In this document: positions 35,120-47,457 of the stretch, piece by piece
Numbering within the stretch: the stretch's first letter is position 1
How the letters are laid out: each line of letters begins with the position of its first letter
NCBI RefSeq assembly: GCF_004379255.2
Contig: NC_056037.1
Coordinates: 32,399,012-32,463,011 of the forward strand
Length of the DNA stretch: 64,000 nt
Reading direction: 5' to 3'
DNA from: Salvia splendens
Lineage: Eukaryota > Streptophyta > Magnoliopsida > Lamiales > Lamiaceae
Notes under the pieces: generated by a model
Told to the model about the DNA's origin: nothing
What the model saw: the letters and a program-made list of their open reading frames with translations, nothing else
The model's database searches: none
Made by a program: the position numbers and the translations under genes

Positions 35120-36990
35120 TGGACACGTGCCGAAAACAAAACATACAAATATAAGTTGTCATCCATCCACAGTATCACGCGGGGTTTTCTCAAAAGGCCC
35201 GAGCATACTAAATTCTTTTGTGATCTTACAAGTCCGACTGCAGTCTAAGTTCTTTCGTATTCTACCATGTCTGAGAAACTAGTGTGTCGTGAAGGTGGCC
35301 ACCTTCAACGAACACCCTCGCCGGCCAACCTCTCTCTAGGATGGCTCACAGCTCTTGTGCACATTTTTCCGAATAGGATTTGCGGTCCTATAGGGAACCG
35401 AATTCGTTACTAACCTTTCGGCATCGCCAAAAGTCTCGGCATATAGCCCCTTTCAGACAGGTCTCAAAAACAATTATTTTATGGCATGACAACAACTTTG
35501 AAAGAGATGATCACATTTTCATTTTTCAGAAATGATATTTCATAACTTCAAAACATTTGCTTTATATCCACACTATAGTGCTGGATATTAAAAGAAAGCC
35601 CACCTGTTATGCTTATCTCCAATTAACAATTCCTCGTTCGGCCTCTCTTGCCTCTTGAACAATTTCTCCTTTAGAAATAAATAGCGTAACACGCTAATTA
35701 GTACTCAAACTATTCTTTCTGAGAAAAAGAATGCATGCATCCTATTGGATAGCAACTATCTTTGTCTCGGTTTATAGGATTCTCTTAATCCTACACCGGC
35801 TTCACTACTCCGCAGAGTTTATTTATTCACTTTACTAACTTTGGAGAAATTCTATTTTCTCTAAATAATTCTTTGGGCGCTTATTTAATAAAATATGGAT
35901 TCTCGGAAAATCCCTTTCTTAGATCTTTTCTTAAGATTTTTCTTAAGGCCGCCCATGGCGTCGCGGGGCGACGCCGGTCGGCCCTTCGCATCTCCGCTTA
36001 ACTTTTCACGTCTTTGGGACACTTAATTTATCTAGAGATTAATTTAATTAAGCTCCAAGCTTAATTCCTTAAATTAATCCCTTTTCCAAATAATATAAAT
36101 TTCCCAAGCACCAATTTAATTTCCCTCCAACAATAATTTTCTCCCAAGGCCCAACTGAAAAAAAAAAAACCCATTTTCTTTCCTCTTTTCTTTTATTAAA
36201 TTCTGGGCCCAAATCAAATAATTTAAAAGGCCCAAAATTCTCCATACTCCCTTCTATCCATCGTAACCCACTCTCTCCCTCCCCCAACATCTCATTTTTC
36301 TTTTCTTTCTCCCTCATCAAATTGAGATTCCCGATCTGGGAAGAGTAGTTCACGCTCCCTCCTTCATCTCTTTCTTTCTCCTTCCCGGCGACCGACGAAT
36401 TTTCGCCTTCCCCCGCGTCGCCGTCCCGTCTCCCTTCAAACCCGTCGGCCAGTGGAGGGGAGGCGTCGCCTCCTCCTTCCTTCCCCTGCCGCGGCATGCA
36501 GCTGCTCCGCGGGAGTTTTCGGAGCTCCGCCGTCACTCGGCTTCCGTCGGACGGCCCTACACACCAAGCTAAGTCACCCTTCCCCTTTTCCCCTTTCACC
36601 ATTTCGTGATTCATTCCAAGTTTGAGTTTGGACAGTAGCTTGCTAATGTTTTTGTTATATCAATCCTTGTTCCAAAGATTATTGTGCTTTGAGGGGAAGT
36701 TGGGCAGTAGCTTTATCTATCCCAAGTTGTTCATTGTTTGAGGGGGGGGGGGTCTCCCTACTGTGACTGCTTTGAAATGCGAAGAATCACATTGAGCAAA
36801 TCTATGTTCTTGTGCTATCTTATTTGTCTATATGATGCACGAGTGAGTTATCGAGTTACCTTGCTCGGTGAACTCTTTCGGCCTGCCCTTCTCACTGTCG
36901 CTGCTCCGCTCCGCCGCTCCCTACTCCGCTGCACTCCTTTGCCTTCCAAGATTTTGGTAATTATGTGTGTGGAGTGGGGAGGGGAGGGCG

Positions 36991-37000
36991 GTATTTATAG
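36991..37000 (-). promoter_or_regulatory. LTR TATA box
   Basis: CTATAAATAC on the minus strand follows a C-rich stretch in neither the U3 start nor the end, as expected for an LTR promoter. The same site is at about 46641-46651 in the 5' LTR and at 57509-57518 in the third copy. Confidence 0.6.
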
Positions 37001-37802
37001 GCCAAAGCCTTGGCTAGTGAGGGCTGATCCTTGGGAGGCTTCCATGCCTAGATTAGTGAAATTCTTGAGGGGAGGAAGTCCTTTTGGCGGTTGCTTGAGC
37101 CTTGGTGAAAGGGAGTCCTTACTTCCACCTTTGGTTGTCCTTGCTTGCCAATTTTTTCTTCTTTGAGCTTGTGTCCCACCTTTATCCTTTGTGTCAAAAT
37201 TTTAATCCCCAAGTTCATGCTAAAATTTTGCAGGTGGAAAGGCTGTCCTTCTTGATGTTTGGTGGGAGCAGGAACCGAGAAGAGAGGGGATGGGGAAAGA
37301 GAAAAGGATTCCTCTGCATCTTCTTAGCTTTCTTACCAAAATAAATAGCTTCTAGCTTTTTCTACTAGGGTTGAAAGGATGGAATGGAGGAGGTAGTGTA
37401 GCTATGTGAAGTCTCTTTCACATGTGAAAACTTGCACAACTTGTATTGTCTTTTCATTGTACTATTAGCATCCCTATTCTTCATTAGACATTTGGATGTA
37501 GAGTTATTTGTATGCACTCACTTTTCCTTTATAAAAGTATCACAAATTACTTTTATTCTTGCACCCTTTTCTTTTGTATACCAATTATCTCATGAAGTTG
37601 TATTTGCTTTTTCTTCAACCAATTCCAATAATCTCTTATTTAAAATCTTGCTATTTAAATAGAAATCCTTGTTGCACTTAAACTTTCTTCCTCAACAAAA
37701 TACTTAATTCGATTCGACGTCGAAGATTACAACAAGATATCCTTCGGACATTAATCGCGCTAAAAGAATCTGATAAAACGATTAAAAATCCGGGGCGTCA
37801 CA

Positions 37803-37815
37803 TTCCACCCTCCTT
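37803..37815 (-). promoter_or_regulatory. Gypsy polypurine tract
   Basis: In element orientation AAGGAGGGTGGAA lies directly before the 3' LTR start TGTGACG. This is the plus-strand DNA priming site. Confidence 0.88.
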
Positions 37816-37847
37816 AAACGAAATTTCGTCCCGAAATTTGTACGGCT

Positions 37848-40800
37848 TTACTCGAACAGCTCGGGATATTGCTCCCTCATCTTATCTTCCAACTCCCACG
37901 TGGCCTCTTCCTGCCCGTGGTGCTCCCAAAGTACTTTCACTGAAGGAATGGATTTGTTTCTTAACTGCTGCACCTTCCTGTCCAGAATTGCCTTCGGTTT
38001 TTCCTCATAACTTAGATCCGGATTTAATATCATCTCCTCCTGATGAACCACGTGCTTCGGATCAAACACATACTTCCTGAGTTGGGATACATGGAATACG
38101 TTGTGAACATTTCCAAAGCTTGGCAGTAACGCCAATCGATAAGCTACTGGTCCCACAGCCTCTAGGATCTCGTACGGTCCTATATATCGGGGTCGGAGTT
38201 TTCCCTTGACTCCAAATCTGGCTATCCCTTTTGAGGGTGATACTTTCAAGAAAACTTTATCTCCCACCTCAAACTGCAACTCAGTCCGTCGAACATCTGC
38301 ATAGGACTTCTGTCTGTCCTGAGCCTCCTTGATCCTCTCTCGGATTCTTCTGACAATTTCTATCATTTCCTCAATTACATCCGGGCCCAAAATCTTCCTC
38401 TCACCGACCTCATCCCAGTAGAGGGGTGATCTACACTTCTTCCCGTACAGCGCTTCATACGGAGCCATATCAATTGTGGCCTGGTAGCTGTTGTTATAAG
38501 CAAATTCTATCAATGGTAGCACTTGCTCCCAATTGCTCCCCCTATCGAGCACTACTGCTCTCAGCATGTCTTCAAGCGTCTGAATGGTTCTTTCCGACTG
38601 TCCGTCGGTCTGTGGGTGAAATGTCGTGCTGAAATTCAGTCGCGTCCCCAGCTCTTTCTGTAGGCTCTTCCAAAATCTGGACGTGAATTTGGCATCTCTA
38701 TCCGACGTGATCGTCGCTGGTATGCCATGCAGGCGAATGATTTCCTTCACGTACAACTGGGCTAGCTTCTCTGATCCATACGTGATAGGAATCGGTATAA
38801 AATGAGCGCTCTTGGTGAGACGATCAACTATCACCCAAATCGCGGTATTTCCTCTTTGAGATCTTGGTAACCCCGTGACAAAATCCATGGCTATATGTTC
38901 CCATTTCCACTTGGGAATCTCTAACGGCTGCAACTTTCCATACGGCCGTTGGTGTAGTGCCTTCACTTGTTGACAGGCAAGACACCTCTCGACGTAGGAT
39001 GCTATATCTCTCTTCATGCCGTCCCACCAGAACTTTCTCTTTAAGTCCTGATACATCTTTGTACTCCCTGGGTGGGCGGTGTATGGGGTATCGTGCGCTT
39101 CGCTCATTATCTCATTTCTGAGCTCCTCTTGGTTGGGTACACACAATCTCCCTTCAAACGTGAGTGCATTGTCTGCTTCTTCCTGGTAGTTCTCTTGTTT
39201 ACTTGTCCTCAATTTCAAACGCAACTTCTCTAGAGTCTTGTCCCGTCTCTGGGCTTCCACGATCCTGCCCCTCAAATCGGGAACAACTACTAGAGTCGAA
39301 ATTATACTTTCCACCGTCTCAGGTGCTTGCACCATCTCCAAACTCATTTTGTCGAATTCTCTAAGCAGTTCTTCTTCCCGGGTGAACAGGACTGCTAGTT
39401 GGTGCTGACTCTTTCGGCTCAAAGCGTCTGCCACAACGTTGGCCTTCCCTGGGTGGTAGTTTATGCCACAATCGTAATCTTTCACTAGCTCGAGCCATCT
39501 TCTTTGTCTCATGTTCAAGTCCTTCTGCTCGAAGAAGTACTTGAGGCTCTTGTGGTCCGTGAAAATCTCACACCTAACTCCATATAGGTGGTGCCTCCAA
39601 ATTTTCAATGCGTGAACCACTGCTGCTAGTTCTAGGTCGTGTGTTGGGTAGTTGAGCTCGTGTGGTCTGAGCTGTCGTGACGCATAAGCAATCACCTTCC
39701 CATTCTGCATCAACACACATCCAAGTCCGTTCTTGGAAGCATCTGTATAGACAACGTAGTCCGTCCCTGATTCTGGGACTGCTAGTACGGGTGCGCTGGT
39801 TAATTTCTCCTTTAGTAGTTGGAAGCTTGCCTCACACTCGGGAGACCATGAGACTTTGGTTCCCTTCTTGAGTTGCTGAGTCATTGGCCTTGCAATCTTT
39901 GAAAAGCCCTCAATAAACCTTCTGTAGTAGCCAGCTAGTCCGAGGAAACTTCGGATTTCGTTGGGCGTCGTCGGAGCCTTCCAGTTCCTTACTGCCTCTA
40001 CCTTGGCAGGATCTACTCGGATTCCTTCTGCTGTTACAATATGTCCGAGGAAATTCACCTCCTTGAGCCAGAATTCGCACTTGCTGAATTTGGCGTACAA
40101 CTTCTCTGCCCGTAGTGTCTCTAGGGCAAGCCGTAGGTGTTCCTCATGTTCCTTTCTATTCTTGGAGTATATCAGTACGTCGTCAATGAAGACTAAGACA
40201 AACTTGTCGAGATATGGGTGGAAAACGCGGTTCATCAAATCCATGAACACTGCCGGTGCATTCGTTAGTCCAAACGGCACCACCGTAAACTCATAGTGAC
40301 CATATCTAGTTCGGAAGGCTGTCTTGGGCACATCCTCCGGCTTAATCTTCAGTTGGTGATAGCCTGACTTCAGGTCCATCTTGGAGAACACACTGGCTCC
40401 CTTGAGCTGGTCAAACAGATCGTCGATCCTGGGTAACGGGTACTTGTTCTTGAGAGTCAGCTTGTTAAGCTCTCGGTAGTCCACACACATTCTCATGGTT
40501 CCGTCTTTCTTCTTGACAAACAGTACAGGTGCTCCCCACGGCGAGACGCTGGGTCTGATGAATCCCAGGTCCAGGAGTTCTTGCAACTGTACCTTCAGTT
40601 CATCCAGTTCCTTTGGAGCCATTCGATATGGTGCCTTTGATACCGGGGCAGATCCTGGTTCTAGATCTATGGTGAATTCTACTTGTCGGTCTGGCGGTAG
40701 ACCCGGTAGTGTGTTAGGAAACACATCTGGAAAGTCGCGAGCGACTTCGACTTCCTCTAATTTCCTCTCTTCTTTCTCCTCTTTGTTCAGGTAGACAAGG

Positions 40801-42422
40801 TATGCCGGACATCCTTTCTTCATCAACTTGCTGGCTTGCAGCATTGATATTACGGACTTCCGGTTTCCCATGGAGATTCCTTGAAAGCGAGCAGGTTCAC
40901 CTTCGATGGTTTTAAAGGAAATTTGCCTTTCCTTGCATAGGATGGTGGCATGATTTTCAGCCAGCCAATCCATTCCCAGGATTATGTCTACGTCCCACAT
41001 AATCATAACACTGAGATTGTTTGCTACAACCTTAAGTTCACCCAGAGTGATTTCTAAGCTCGAGCAAGTACGAGATATTTCTATCCGTCCTCCTACTGGG
41101 GAAACTACTTCCATCCCATGTTCAGATTCTTTCGTCTCGAGTTTCAAAGTAGTCACGCAATGAGCAGATATAAAAGAATGCGAGGCACCAGTATCAAACA
41201 GAAGCATAACGGGTGTGTTGAAAAGCTTACCCATACCTGCCAAATTTCCCTGGTTCACCTCTGGCTGCTTCTGTCTCATCGCATAAGCTCGAGCCTGTGT
41301 TGGGAGTTTCGGCCTCTGCTGCTGATTCCTTGGTGTCTGCTGTGAATTTGATCCAGGTTGAACATTCATTGCGCGCAGTTGTGGGCGCTGAGCTGACGGG
41401 TGAAGTTTTGCTCCCGTCCCTGGGTTCTTGCTTGGGCAGTTCTTCGCAAAATGTCCAGCTCCTCCGCAGTTGAAGCAAGTATCAGCTCCTGCCTTGCAGA
41501 TGCCGCCATGCAGCCTATTGCATCTAGGACACGGACTGGTTTTTGACATGTTCCCCCTGAAAGATCCAGGGGTAGTCTGGTATCCACCATATTGTGGCCT
41601 GCTTGGTCCATACCCTCCCTTCTTAGGATCAGGTTGAGCTCGTGGTCCTTCCCATCTCCTCTTGTCCCTGGGTGCTTGGGACTGAGCCGGGGGTGGAGTA
41701 GGGTTCACAGCTGGTGTAGTCTTTTCCCCCGGCATGGCTGCCTCGATGTCCAGTGCTCGTCCTAGAGCCTCAGTGTAGGACAGCCCTCCGTGGCTAGCCA
41801 GCGTCATGCGTATCTCGTGCCTAAGTCCAGTACAGAACTTTTCAGCCATCTTGGCGTCGGTATCTACCTGATCTGGGGCGTACCGAGCCATCTCACAGAA
41901 CATCCGGTCGTAGTCCGTCACTGACATTCGTCCTTGCTTCAGATGGTAGAATTCAGTCTCCTTTTTCTTCCTGTAACTCTTGGGAATATACTTTTCATAG
42001 ATTTCAGCTTTAAATTCCTCCCAAGTCATCTCTCCTAGTTGTATTTGAGCCATAGTCTTTTTCCTCGCCTCCCACCAAAAGTCTGCGGGTCCAGTCAGCT
42101 GAAAAGTCACACAGGACAGCCGCTCCTGGTCTGTGCAGTGTAAAAAGTCGAATATGCGTTCCAAAGCGCGGATCCATGTTTCTGCCACCGTTGGGTCTCC
42201 TAACCCGTTAAAAGTTGGTGGGTTCTGTCTCAGAAACATTTCCTCGACCCGACGATCCTGTGGTTGGGGTGGTGGCGGTGGTGGAACTGGCGATGGAGGT
42301 GGTGTTACCTCATTCCACTCCTCTTGCACTTCCCCTTCATAGATTGGGAGGTTGTTTCGGGCTTGTCCTCTGCCCCTTCTATGTCCTCGGCCTCGCGGCC
42401 TGCCTGCTCTCCGTGGTGGCAT
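37848..42422 (-). CDS. Gypsy chromovirus gag-pol polyprotein, intact, 1524 aa
   Basis: One open frame holds all retrotransposon domains in order. It starts with an Arg/Gly-rich N-terminus and a Pro-rich linker, then capsid ([13 protein letters not shown] through [14 protein letters not shown], residues about 80-225). The CCHC zinc knuckle [14 protein letters not shown] is near 315 and the protease [13 protein letters not shown] near 408. RT follows with [12 protein letters not shown] and FIDDVLIYS near 745, then RNase H with [14 protein letters not shown] near 889. Integrase has [20 protein letters not shown] and CLACQQ near 1115-1150, with the D,D,E residues in [17 protein letters not shown] near 1240 and [14 protein letters not shown] near 1275. 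The C-terminal chromodomain ([20 protein letters not shown]) spans about 1470-1524 and is thought to guide integration to chromatin. No stop or frameshift is present. It is the second ORF on the element RNA, 358 nt after the upstream ORF. Confidence 0.97.
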   Translation of the reverse strand: MPPRRAGRPRGRGHRRGRGQARNNLPIYEGEVQEEWNEVTPPPSPVPPPPPPQPQDRRVEEMFLRQNPPTFNGLGDPTVAETWIRALERIFDFLHCTDQERLSCVTFQLTGPADFWWEARKKTMAQIQLGEMTWEEFKAEIYEKYIPKSYRKKKETEFYHLKQGRMSVTDYDRMFCEMARYAPDQVDTDAKMAEKFCTGLRHEIRMTLASHGGLSYTEALGRALDIEAAMPGEKTTPAVNPTPPPAQSQAPRDKRRWEGPRAQPDPKKGGYGPSRPQYGGYQTTPGSFRGNMSKTSPCPRCNRLHGGICKAGADTCFNCGGAGHFAKNCPSKNPGTGAKLHPSAQRPQLRAMNVQPGSNSQQTPRNQQQRPKLPTQARAYAMRQKQPEVNQGNLAGMGKLFNTPVMLLFDTGASHSFISAHCVTTLKLETKESEHGMEVVSPVGGRIEISRTCSSLEITLGELKVVANNLSVMIMWDVDIILGMDWLAENHATILCKERQISFKTIEGEPARFQGISMGNRKSVISMLQASKLMKKGCPAYLVYLNKEEKEERKLEEVEVARDFPDVFPNTLPGLPPDRQVEFTIDLEPGSAPVSKAPYRMAPKELDELKVQLQELLDLGFIRPSVSPWGAPVLFVKKKDGTMRMCVDYRELNKLTLKNKYPLPRIDDLFDQLKGASVFSKMDLKSGYHQLKIKPEDVPKTAFRTRYGHYEFTVVPFGLTNAPAVFMDLMNRVFHPYLDKFVLVFIDDVLIYSKNRKEHEEHLRLALETLRAEKLYAKFSKCEFWLKEVNFLGHIVTAEGIRVDPAKVEAVRNWKAPTTPNEIRSFLGLAGYYRRFIEGFSKIARPMTQQLKKGTKVSWSPECEASFQLLKEKLTSAPVLAVPESGTDYVVYTDASKNGLGCVLMQNGKVIAYASRQLRPHELNYPTHDLELAAVVHALKIWRHHLYGVRCEIFTDHKSLKYFFEQKDLNMRQRRWLELVKDYDCGINYHPGKANVVADALSRKSQHQLAVLFTREEELLREFDKMSLEMVQAPETVESIISTLVVVPDLRGRIVEAQRRDKTLEKLRLKLRTSKQENYQEEADNALTFEGRLCVPNQEELRNEIMSEAHDTPYTAHPGSTKMYQDLKRKFWWDGMKRDIASYVERCLACQQVKALHQRPYGKLQPLEIPKWKWEHIAMDFVTGLPRSQRGNTAIWVIVDRLTKSAHFIPIPITYGSEKLAQLYVKEIIRLHGIPATITSDRDAKFTSRFWKSLQKELGTRLNFSTTFHPQTDGQSERTIQTLEDMLRAVVLDRGSNWEQVLPLIEFAYNNSYQATIDMAPYEALYGKKCRSPLYWDEVGERKILGPDVIEEMIEIVRRIRERIKEAQDRQKSYADVRRTELQFEVGDKVFLKVSPSKGIARFGVKGKLRPRYIGPYEILEAVGPVAYRLALLPSFGNVHNVFHVSQLRKYVFDPKHVVHQEEMILNPDLSYEEKPKAILDRKVQQLRNKSIPSVKVLWEHHGQEEATWELEDKMREQYPELFE

Positions 42423-42780
42423 CCTATAATTTATAAAATTTTCTCATTACGTACACAACATACACGATAGCTAAACGGAAAGCTTGGATTTTTAAGACAT
42501 AAACGAACAATGCTCTTCCAGATAAAGAGATCATATATAATCGCAAGTCTAGTACACCATCAGACAAGTTTGCCTCGAAAGGTCTTTTTACAAAAGAACG
42601 TACATCCAAGTACGCATCATGAAGCTCCTATACTGCGGAACATCACCAAAAGTACTTAGCCACTGCCCGTCTAACAGCTCGGGTCTTACGTGCTAATCCA
42701 AAAGAAATCTACTACCAATCTCAAAAGAAACACTACATCAGAACGCCATCATACTAAGACGTTCTGATGGTACAAGCCAC

Positions 42781-43791
42781 CTACCGCTCCTCGTCTGATC
42801 CTAGAGAGCTCAATCCTGAACTCCCCTCAAAGTCATCATCACTATCCACAACCAGGATAGGATCCTCAAGTGCCGCCCCTGGCATATCCTCGAGCGCTGG
42901 GGGTGGAGCTGCGACCATCGGGAACAGGACCTCCTCTAGGTCCATCTCAGCGCGGATGGCCTGCAGCCAAGCCATCCTCTCCTCCGACTGCTGACGGAAC
43001 CTGGCGCGGAGGTCCTCCACCCAGGGGTGAGCTGGTGGTGGCTCGGGTGCCTCGACTGCCTGTCTCACCCTCTCCGGGGCCCTCTCCTGAGCTACCATGG
43101 GGTGAGTCATCCGGACCTCTCCCGGACTCTCATCCTCATCGGCAACCACCATCGGGGCCTTGCCTCGCCCCTCTGGATCGTGCCTAGCTCTCTCTGGCTC
43201 TGGCGTCCCTGGATGCCGGGACGGTCCTGCCTCGTGGTCGTGGCGGCCCAAGGTGCTGCCCTCGGGAGGGGTCGACATGCTCCACTGGAGTGGGGGTGGT
43301 GGAAAGTCGCCCTCCGCAACAGGTGGAACGTCCTGGAAATGGACATACTGTAAGAAGATGAATGATATAAAGCCGCGAAAGTCCCCAATCATCTCCTGGG
43401 TATCGACCCTCCTGTAAATGTAGCTACTGGACATCCAAGCGGCCCAGACCCTCCACTCATCGGGAAGTACAGAGATCAGCTGGTGGATGCCATCAAGCTC
43501 GGTGGTACCATACTCGTGGGTCCTTTCCCACAGCACGTAGAATCGGCACAGAATCGGCAGTATGCCCTCTCCGTCATACGGGCGGTAAGATCGGTATGCA
43601 CGAAGCAAGTACTCCGCTAGGCTCTCGTAAGCATCAAGCGTAGGTCTGGCTGGGTCCCGTCTCTCCATCTGCACGGAGGTGGATCCCGAGTCAGAGAGTG
43701 CAGTCGTAAGAAAACGTAAAGAACGTAAAGGCGATGCATGCGAGTCTAAGGTATCACCAACTGGAGCCACTATACTGTGATCTATCGTCAT
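42781..43791 (-). CDS. Extra sense ORF upstream of gag in the gypsy element, 336 aa, unknown function
   Basis: This open frame lies between the 5' LTR and gag-pol in the same orientation, about 560 nt after the primer-binding site and 358 nt before the gag start. It lacks the zinc knuckle and other motifs of gag or pol, and I do not recognise it. Residues about 50-155 look folded and helical, rich in aromatics (LAEYLLRAYRSYRPYDGEGI, LCRFYVLWERTHEYG, SVLPDEWRVWAAWM). Residues about 156-280 are rich in Pro, Glu and Arg and probably disordered. The acidic tail at 310-336 contains ILVVDSDDD (312-320), which fits the SUMO-interacting motif pattern of aliphatic residues followed by acids. A second copy is at 63302-64000. 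Extra ORFs are known in some Tat/Ogre elements, but I know of none of this type in Tekay chromoviruses. Confidence 0.75.
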   Translation of the reverse strand: MTIDHSIVAPVGDTLDSHASPLRSLRFLTTALSDSGSTSVQMERRDPARPTLDAYESLAEYLLRAYRSYRPYDGEGILPILCRFYVLWERTHEYGTTELDGIHQLISVLPDEWRVWAAWMSSSYIYRRVDTQEMIGDFRGFISFIFLQYVHFQDVPPVAEGDFPPPPLQWSMSTPPEGSTLGRHDHEAGPSRHPGTPEPERARHDPEGRGKAPMVVADEDESPGEVRMTHPMVAQERAPERVRQAVEAPEPPPAHPWVEDLRARFRQQSEERMAWLQAIRAEMDLEEVLFPMVAAPPPALEDMPGAALEDPILVVDSDDDFEGSSGLSSLGSDEER

Positions 43792-44353
43792 TAGACTAAG
43801 TTCTCATCTCAAACTATTGTTCCGTAAGGCTTTTGTGGTGAAGAACACCAATTTCTTTGGATTTAAACGAGTGACTTGGTCACCGTGAGGATCCATCTTG
43901 TGCTAATTCCTTATAGCACCGTTCCTTGTCTTTCTGTCTTAACAGTTGCCCCTCTTGTGCTCTCACGCACTGGGCGTTGGTTTTCTGGCTAAAAGTCGTG
44001 TTTCCTTGGCTCACACTTTCATACTCAACTTTGTGATGCATCATCTATCTAAAAAAAAATCGATTGCTCGGGAAAGCAACCATAGGATTTATAGTTCATC
44101 CTTCGTAGTCCCAGTTTGAACTACATTCTCTAGGAAAGTTCTTATTTCCCTTCGATTCTTCTTTATTTCCTTTATCAGGAGGGCATCCTCGTCGCACTTG
44201 GTTCTAGCGACCTCAAAATCTCACTTCTTTAACTTTCACCTCGGTTGAATGTCCAGGAGCATTGATCGAGTCGATTATTCGAAAGGATCTAGTGAACGAG
44301 TCTAGATCTTGACTGAAGAGGTGTGTGGATAGCAGAGCCGGAAAGAAACTAGG
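43792..44353 (-). other. Gypsy 5' leader between primer-binding site and the extra ORF
   Basis: This is about 560 bases of non-coding element RNA leader. No packaging signal or splice site could be assigned. Confidence 0.6.
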
Positions 44354-44365
44354 GCTCTGATACCA
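44354..44365 (-). promoter_or_regulatory. Gypsy primer-binding site (initiator tRNA-Met)
   Basis: In element orientation the 5' LTR end (GTGACA) is followed by a 3-base spacer GAG and then TGGTATCAGAGC, which complements the 3' end of plant initiator tRNA-Met exactly. Confidence 0.95.
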
Positions 44366-44368
44366 CTC

Positions 44369-47300
44369 TGTCACGACCCAATTCTCGTTAAGGATAACGA
44401 GATTGAGTAATTCGCGACTAATGGGGGATTAAAGAAGCGGGGATAGAAAGGGGGTAGAATCTGAAGAACTTGCCGAAGCCAAATGATGGATATCACAAAA
44501 TAAGAACCAAGTATTCGGTTACAATTTCTCAAAACAGAGTAATTCAACAAGTCAAATGAATCAGAGTTCGATGATGAGACATTTCTATTCTCATTTAACA
44601 AAACACAGCGGACTAGGTCCCTACTGAACGACTTCGTGTATGAGGACACGAATCGCCTGGGAATCCACACGATTATTTACTAGCATCGACTCCGATCAAT
44701 TCTCCTCTCTCTGGGCGTTCAACCTGCACATTTATAAATACATGCAGGGCTGAGTACAGGAGTACTCAGTGGACACGTGCCGAAAACAAAACATACAAAT
44801 ATAAGTTGTCATCCATCCACAGTATCACGCGGGGTTTTCTCAAAAGGCCCGAGCATACTAAATTCTTTTGTGATCTTACAAGTCCGACTGCAGTCTAAGT
44901 TCTTTCGTATTCTACCATGTCTGAGAAACTAGTGTGTCGTGAAGGTGGCCACCTTCAACGAACACCCTCGCCGGCCAACCTCTCTCTAGGATGGCTCACA
45001 GCTCTTGTGCACATTTTTCCGAATAGGATTTGTGGTCCTATAGGGAACCGAATTCGTTACTAACCTTTCGGCATCGCCAAAAGTCTCGGCATATAGCCCC
45101 TTTCAGACAGGTCTCAAAAACAATTATTTTATGGCATGACAACAACTTTGAAAGAGATGATCACATTTTCATTTTTCAGAAATGATATTTCATAACTTCA
45201 AAACATTTGCTTTATATCCACACTATAGTGCTGGATATTAAAAGAAAGCCCACCTGTTATGCTTATCTCCAATTAACAATTCCTCGTTCGGCCTCTCTTG
45301 CCTCTTGAACAATTTCTCCTTTAGAAATAAATAGCGTAACACGCTAATTAGTACTCAAACTATTCTTTCTGAGAAAAAGAATGCATGCATCCTATTGGAT
45401 AGCAACTATCTTTGTCTCGGTTTATAGGATTCTCTTAATCCTACACCGGCTTCACTACTCCGCAGAGTTTATTTATTCACTTTACTAACTTTGGAGAAAT
45501 TCTATTTTCTCTAAATAATTCTTTGGGCGCTTATTTAATAAAATATGGATTCTCGGAAAATCCCTTTCTTAGATCTTTTCTTAAGATTTTTCTTAAGGCC
45601 GCCCATGGCGTCGCGGGGCGACGCCGGTCGGCCCTTCGCATCTCCGCTTAACTTTTCACGTCTTTGGGACACTTAATTTATCTAGAGATTAATTTAATTA
45701 AGCTCCAAGCTTAATTCCTTAAATTAATCCCTTTTCCAAATAATATAAATTTCCCAAGCACCAATTTAATTTCCCTCCAACAATAATTTTCTCCCAAGGC
45801 CCAACTGAAAAAAAAAAACCCATTTTCTTTCCTCTTTTCTTTTATTAAATTCTGGGCCCAAATCAAATAATTTAAAAGGCCCAAAATTCTCCATACTCCC
45901 TTCTATCCATCGTAACCCACTCTCTCCCTCCCCCAACATCTCATTTTTCTTTTCTTTCTCCCTCATCAAATTGAGATTCCCGATCTGGGAAGAGTAGTTC
46001 ACGCTCCCTCCTTCATCTCTTTCTTTCTCCTTCCCGGCGACCGACGAATTTTCGCCTTCCCCCGCGTCGCCGTCCCGTCTCCCTTCAAACCCGTCGGCCA
46101 GTGGAGGGGAGGCGTCGCCTCCTCCTTCCTTCCCCTGCCGCGGCATGCAGCTGCTCCGCGGGAGTTTCCGGAGCTCCGCCGTCACTCGGCTTCCGTCGGA
46201 CGGCCCTACACACCAAGCTAAGTCACCCTTCCCCTTTTCCCCTTTCACCATTTCGTGATTCATTCCAAGTTTGAGTTTGGACAGTAGCTTGCTAATGTTT
46301 TTGTTATATCAATCCTTGTTCCAAAGATTATTGTGCTTTGAGGGGAAGTTGGGCAGTAGCTTTATCTATCCCAAGTTGTTCATTGTTCGAGGGGGGGGGG
46401 GGGTCTCCCTACTGTGACTGCTTTGAAATGCGAAGAATCACATTGAGCAAATCTATGTTCTTGTGCTATCTTATTTGTCTATATGATGCACGAGTGAGTT
46501 ATCGAGTTACCTTGCTCGGTGAACTCTTTCGGCCTGCCCTTCTCACTGTCGCTGCTCCGCTCCGCCGCTCCCTACTCCGCTGCACTCCTTTGCCTTCCAA
46601 GATTTTGGTAATTATGTGTGTGGAGTGGGGAGGGGAGGGCGGTATTTATAGGCCAAAGCCTTGGCTAGTGAGGGCTGATCCTTGGGAGGCTTCCATGCCT
46701 AGATTAGTGAAATTCTTGAGGGGAGGAAGTCCTTTTGGCGGTTGCTTGAGCCTTGGTGAAAGGGAGTCCTTACTTCCACCTTTGGTTGTCCTTGCTTGCC
46801 AATTTTTTCTTCTTTGAGCTTGTGTCCCACCTTTATCCTTTGTGTCAAAATTTAATCCCCAAGTTCATGCTAAAATTTTGCAGGTGGAAAGGCTGTCCTT
46901 CTTGATGTTTGGTGGGAGCAGGAACCGAGAAGAGAGGGGATGGGGAAAGAGAAAAGGATTCCTCTGCATCTTCTTAGCTTTCTTACCAAAATAAATAGCT
47001 TCTAGCTTTTTCTACTAGGGTTGAAAGGATGGAATGGAGGAGGTAGTGTAGCTATGTGAAGTCTCTTTCACATGTGAAAACTTGCACAACTTGTATTGTC
47101 TTTTCATTGTACTATTAGCATCCCTATTCTTCATTAGACATTTGGATGTAGAGTTATTTGTATGCACTCACTTTTCCTTTATAAAAGTATCACAAATTAC
47201 TTTTATTCTTGCACCCTTTTCTTTTGTATACTAATTATCTCATGAAGTTGTATTTGCTTTTTCTTCAACCAATTCCAATAATCTCTTATTTAAAATCTTG

Positions 47301-47452
47301 CTATTTAAATAGAAATCCTTGTTGCACTTAAACTTTCTTCCTCAACAAAATACTTAATTCGATTCGACGTCGAAGATTACAACAAGATATCCTTCGGACA
47401 TTAATCGCGCTAAAAGAATCTGATAAAACGATTAAAAATCCGGGGCGTCACA
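44369..47452 (-). repeat. 5' LTR of the gypsy element
   Basis: This 3084-bp copy is nearly identical to 34719-37802. It carries the element promoter (TATA box near 46641-46651) and the hairpin at 44750-44769. Confidence 0.96.
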
Positions 47453-47457
47453 ATAAA

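Larger units (their letters stand above)
34719..37802 (-). repeat. 3' LTR of the gypsy element
   Basis: In element orientation it begins TGTGACGCCCCGG and ends GGGTCGTGACA. A TATA box lies at about 36991-37000 (CTATAAATAC, minus strand). A hairpin CTGAGTAC-loop-GTACTCAG is at 35100-35119. The 36260-36560 segment is GC-rich and leader-like. Frames inside the LTR are not supported as genes. Confidence 0.96.
34719..47452 (-). mobile_element. Complete Ty3/gypsy retrotransposon (Tekay-type chromovirus), TSD ATAAA
   Basis: The 12.7-kb element lies on the minus strand between perfect ATAAA duplications (34714-34718 and 47453-47457). Its two 3084-bp LTRs differ by about four substitutions and three homopolymer-length changes by eye. 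It has a primer-binding site for initiator tRNA-Met, an extra ORF (42781-43791), a single uninterrupted gag-pol of 1524 codons ending in a chromodomain, and a polypurine tract. Domain order (RT, RNase H, integrase) and the C-terminal chromodomain place it among chromoviruses; LTR size and chromodomain type suggest Tekay. It appears autonomous and very recent. It sits between exons of the ERGIC3-like relic. Confidence 0.97.

Noticed and set aside
36069..36614. 181-codon minus-strand frame and the 142-159-codon plus-strand frames (36738-37166, 46338-46817) inside the gypsy LTRs
   Set aside because: They repeat only because the LTR repeats, lie in a GC-rich leader-like segment and have low-complexity composition with no family resemblance.
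39961..40296. Plus-strand frames of 60-111 codons opposite gag-pol (also 60479-60814, 61013-61312)
   Set aside because: They are antisense shadows of the strongly conserved pol frame and match no known protein.
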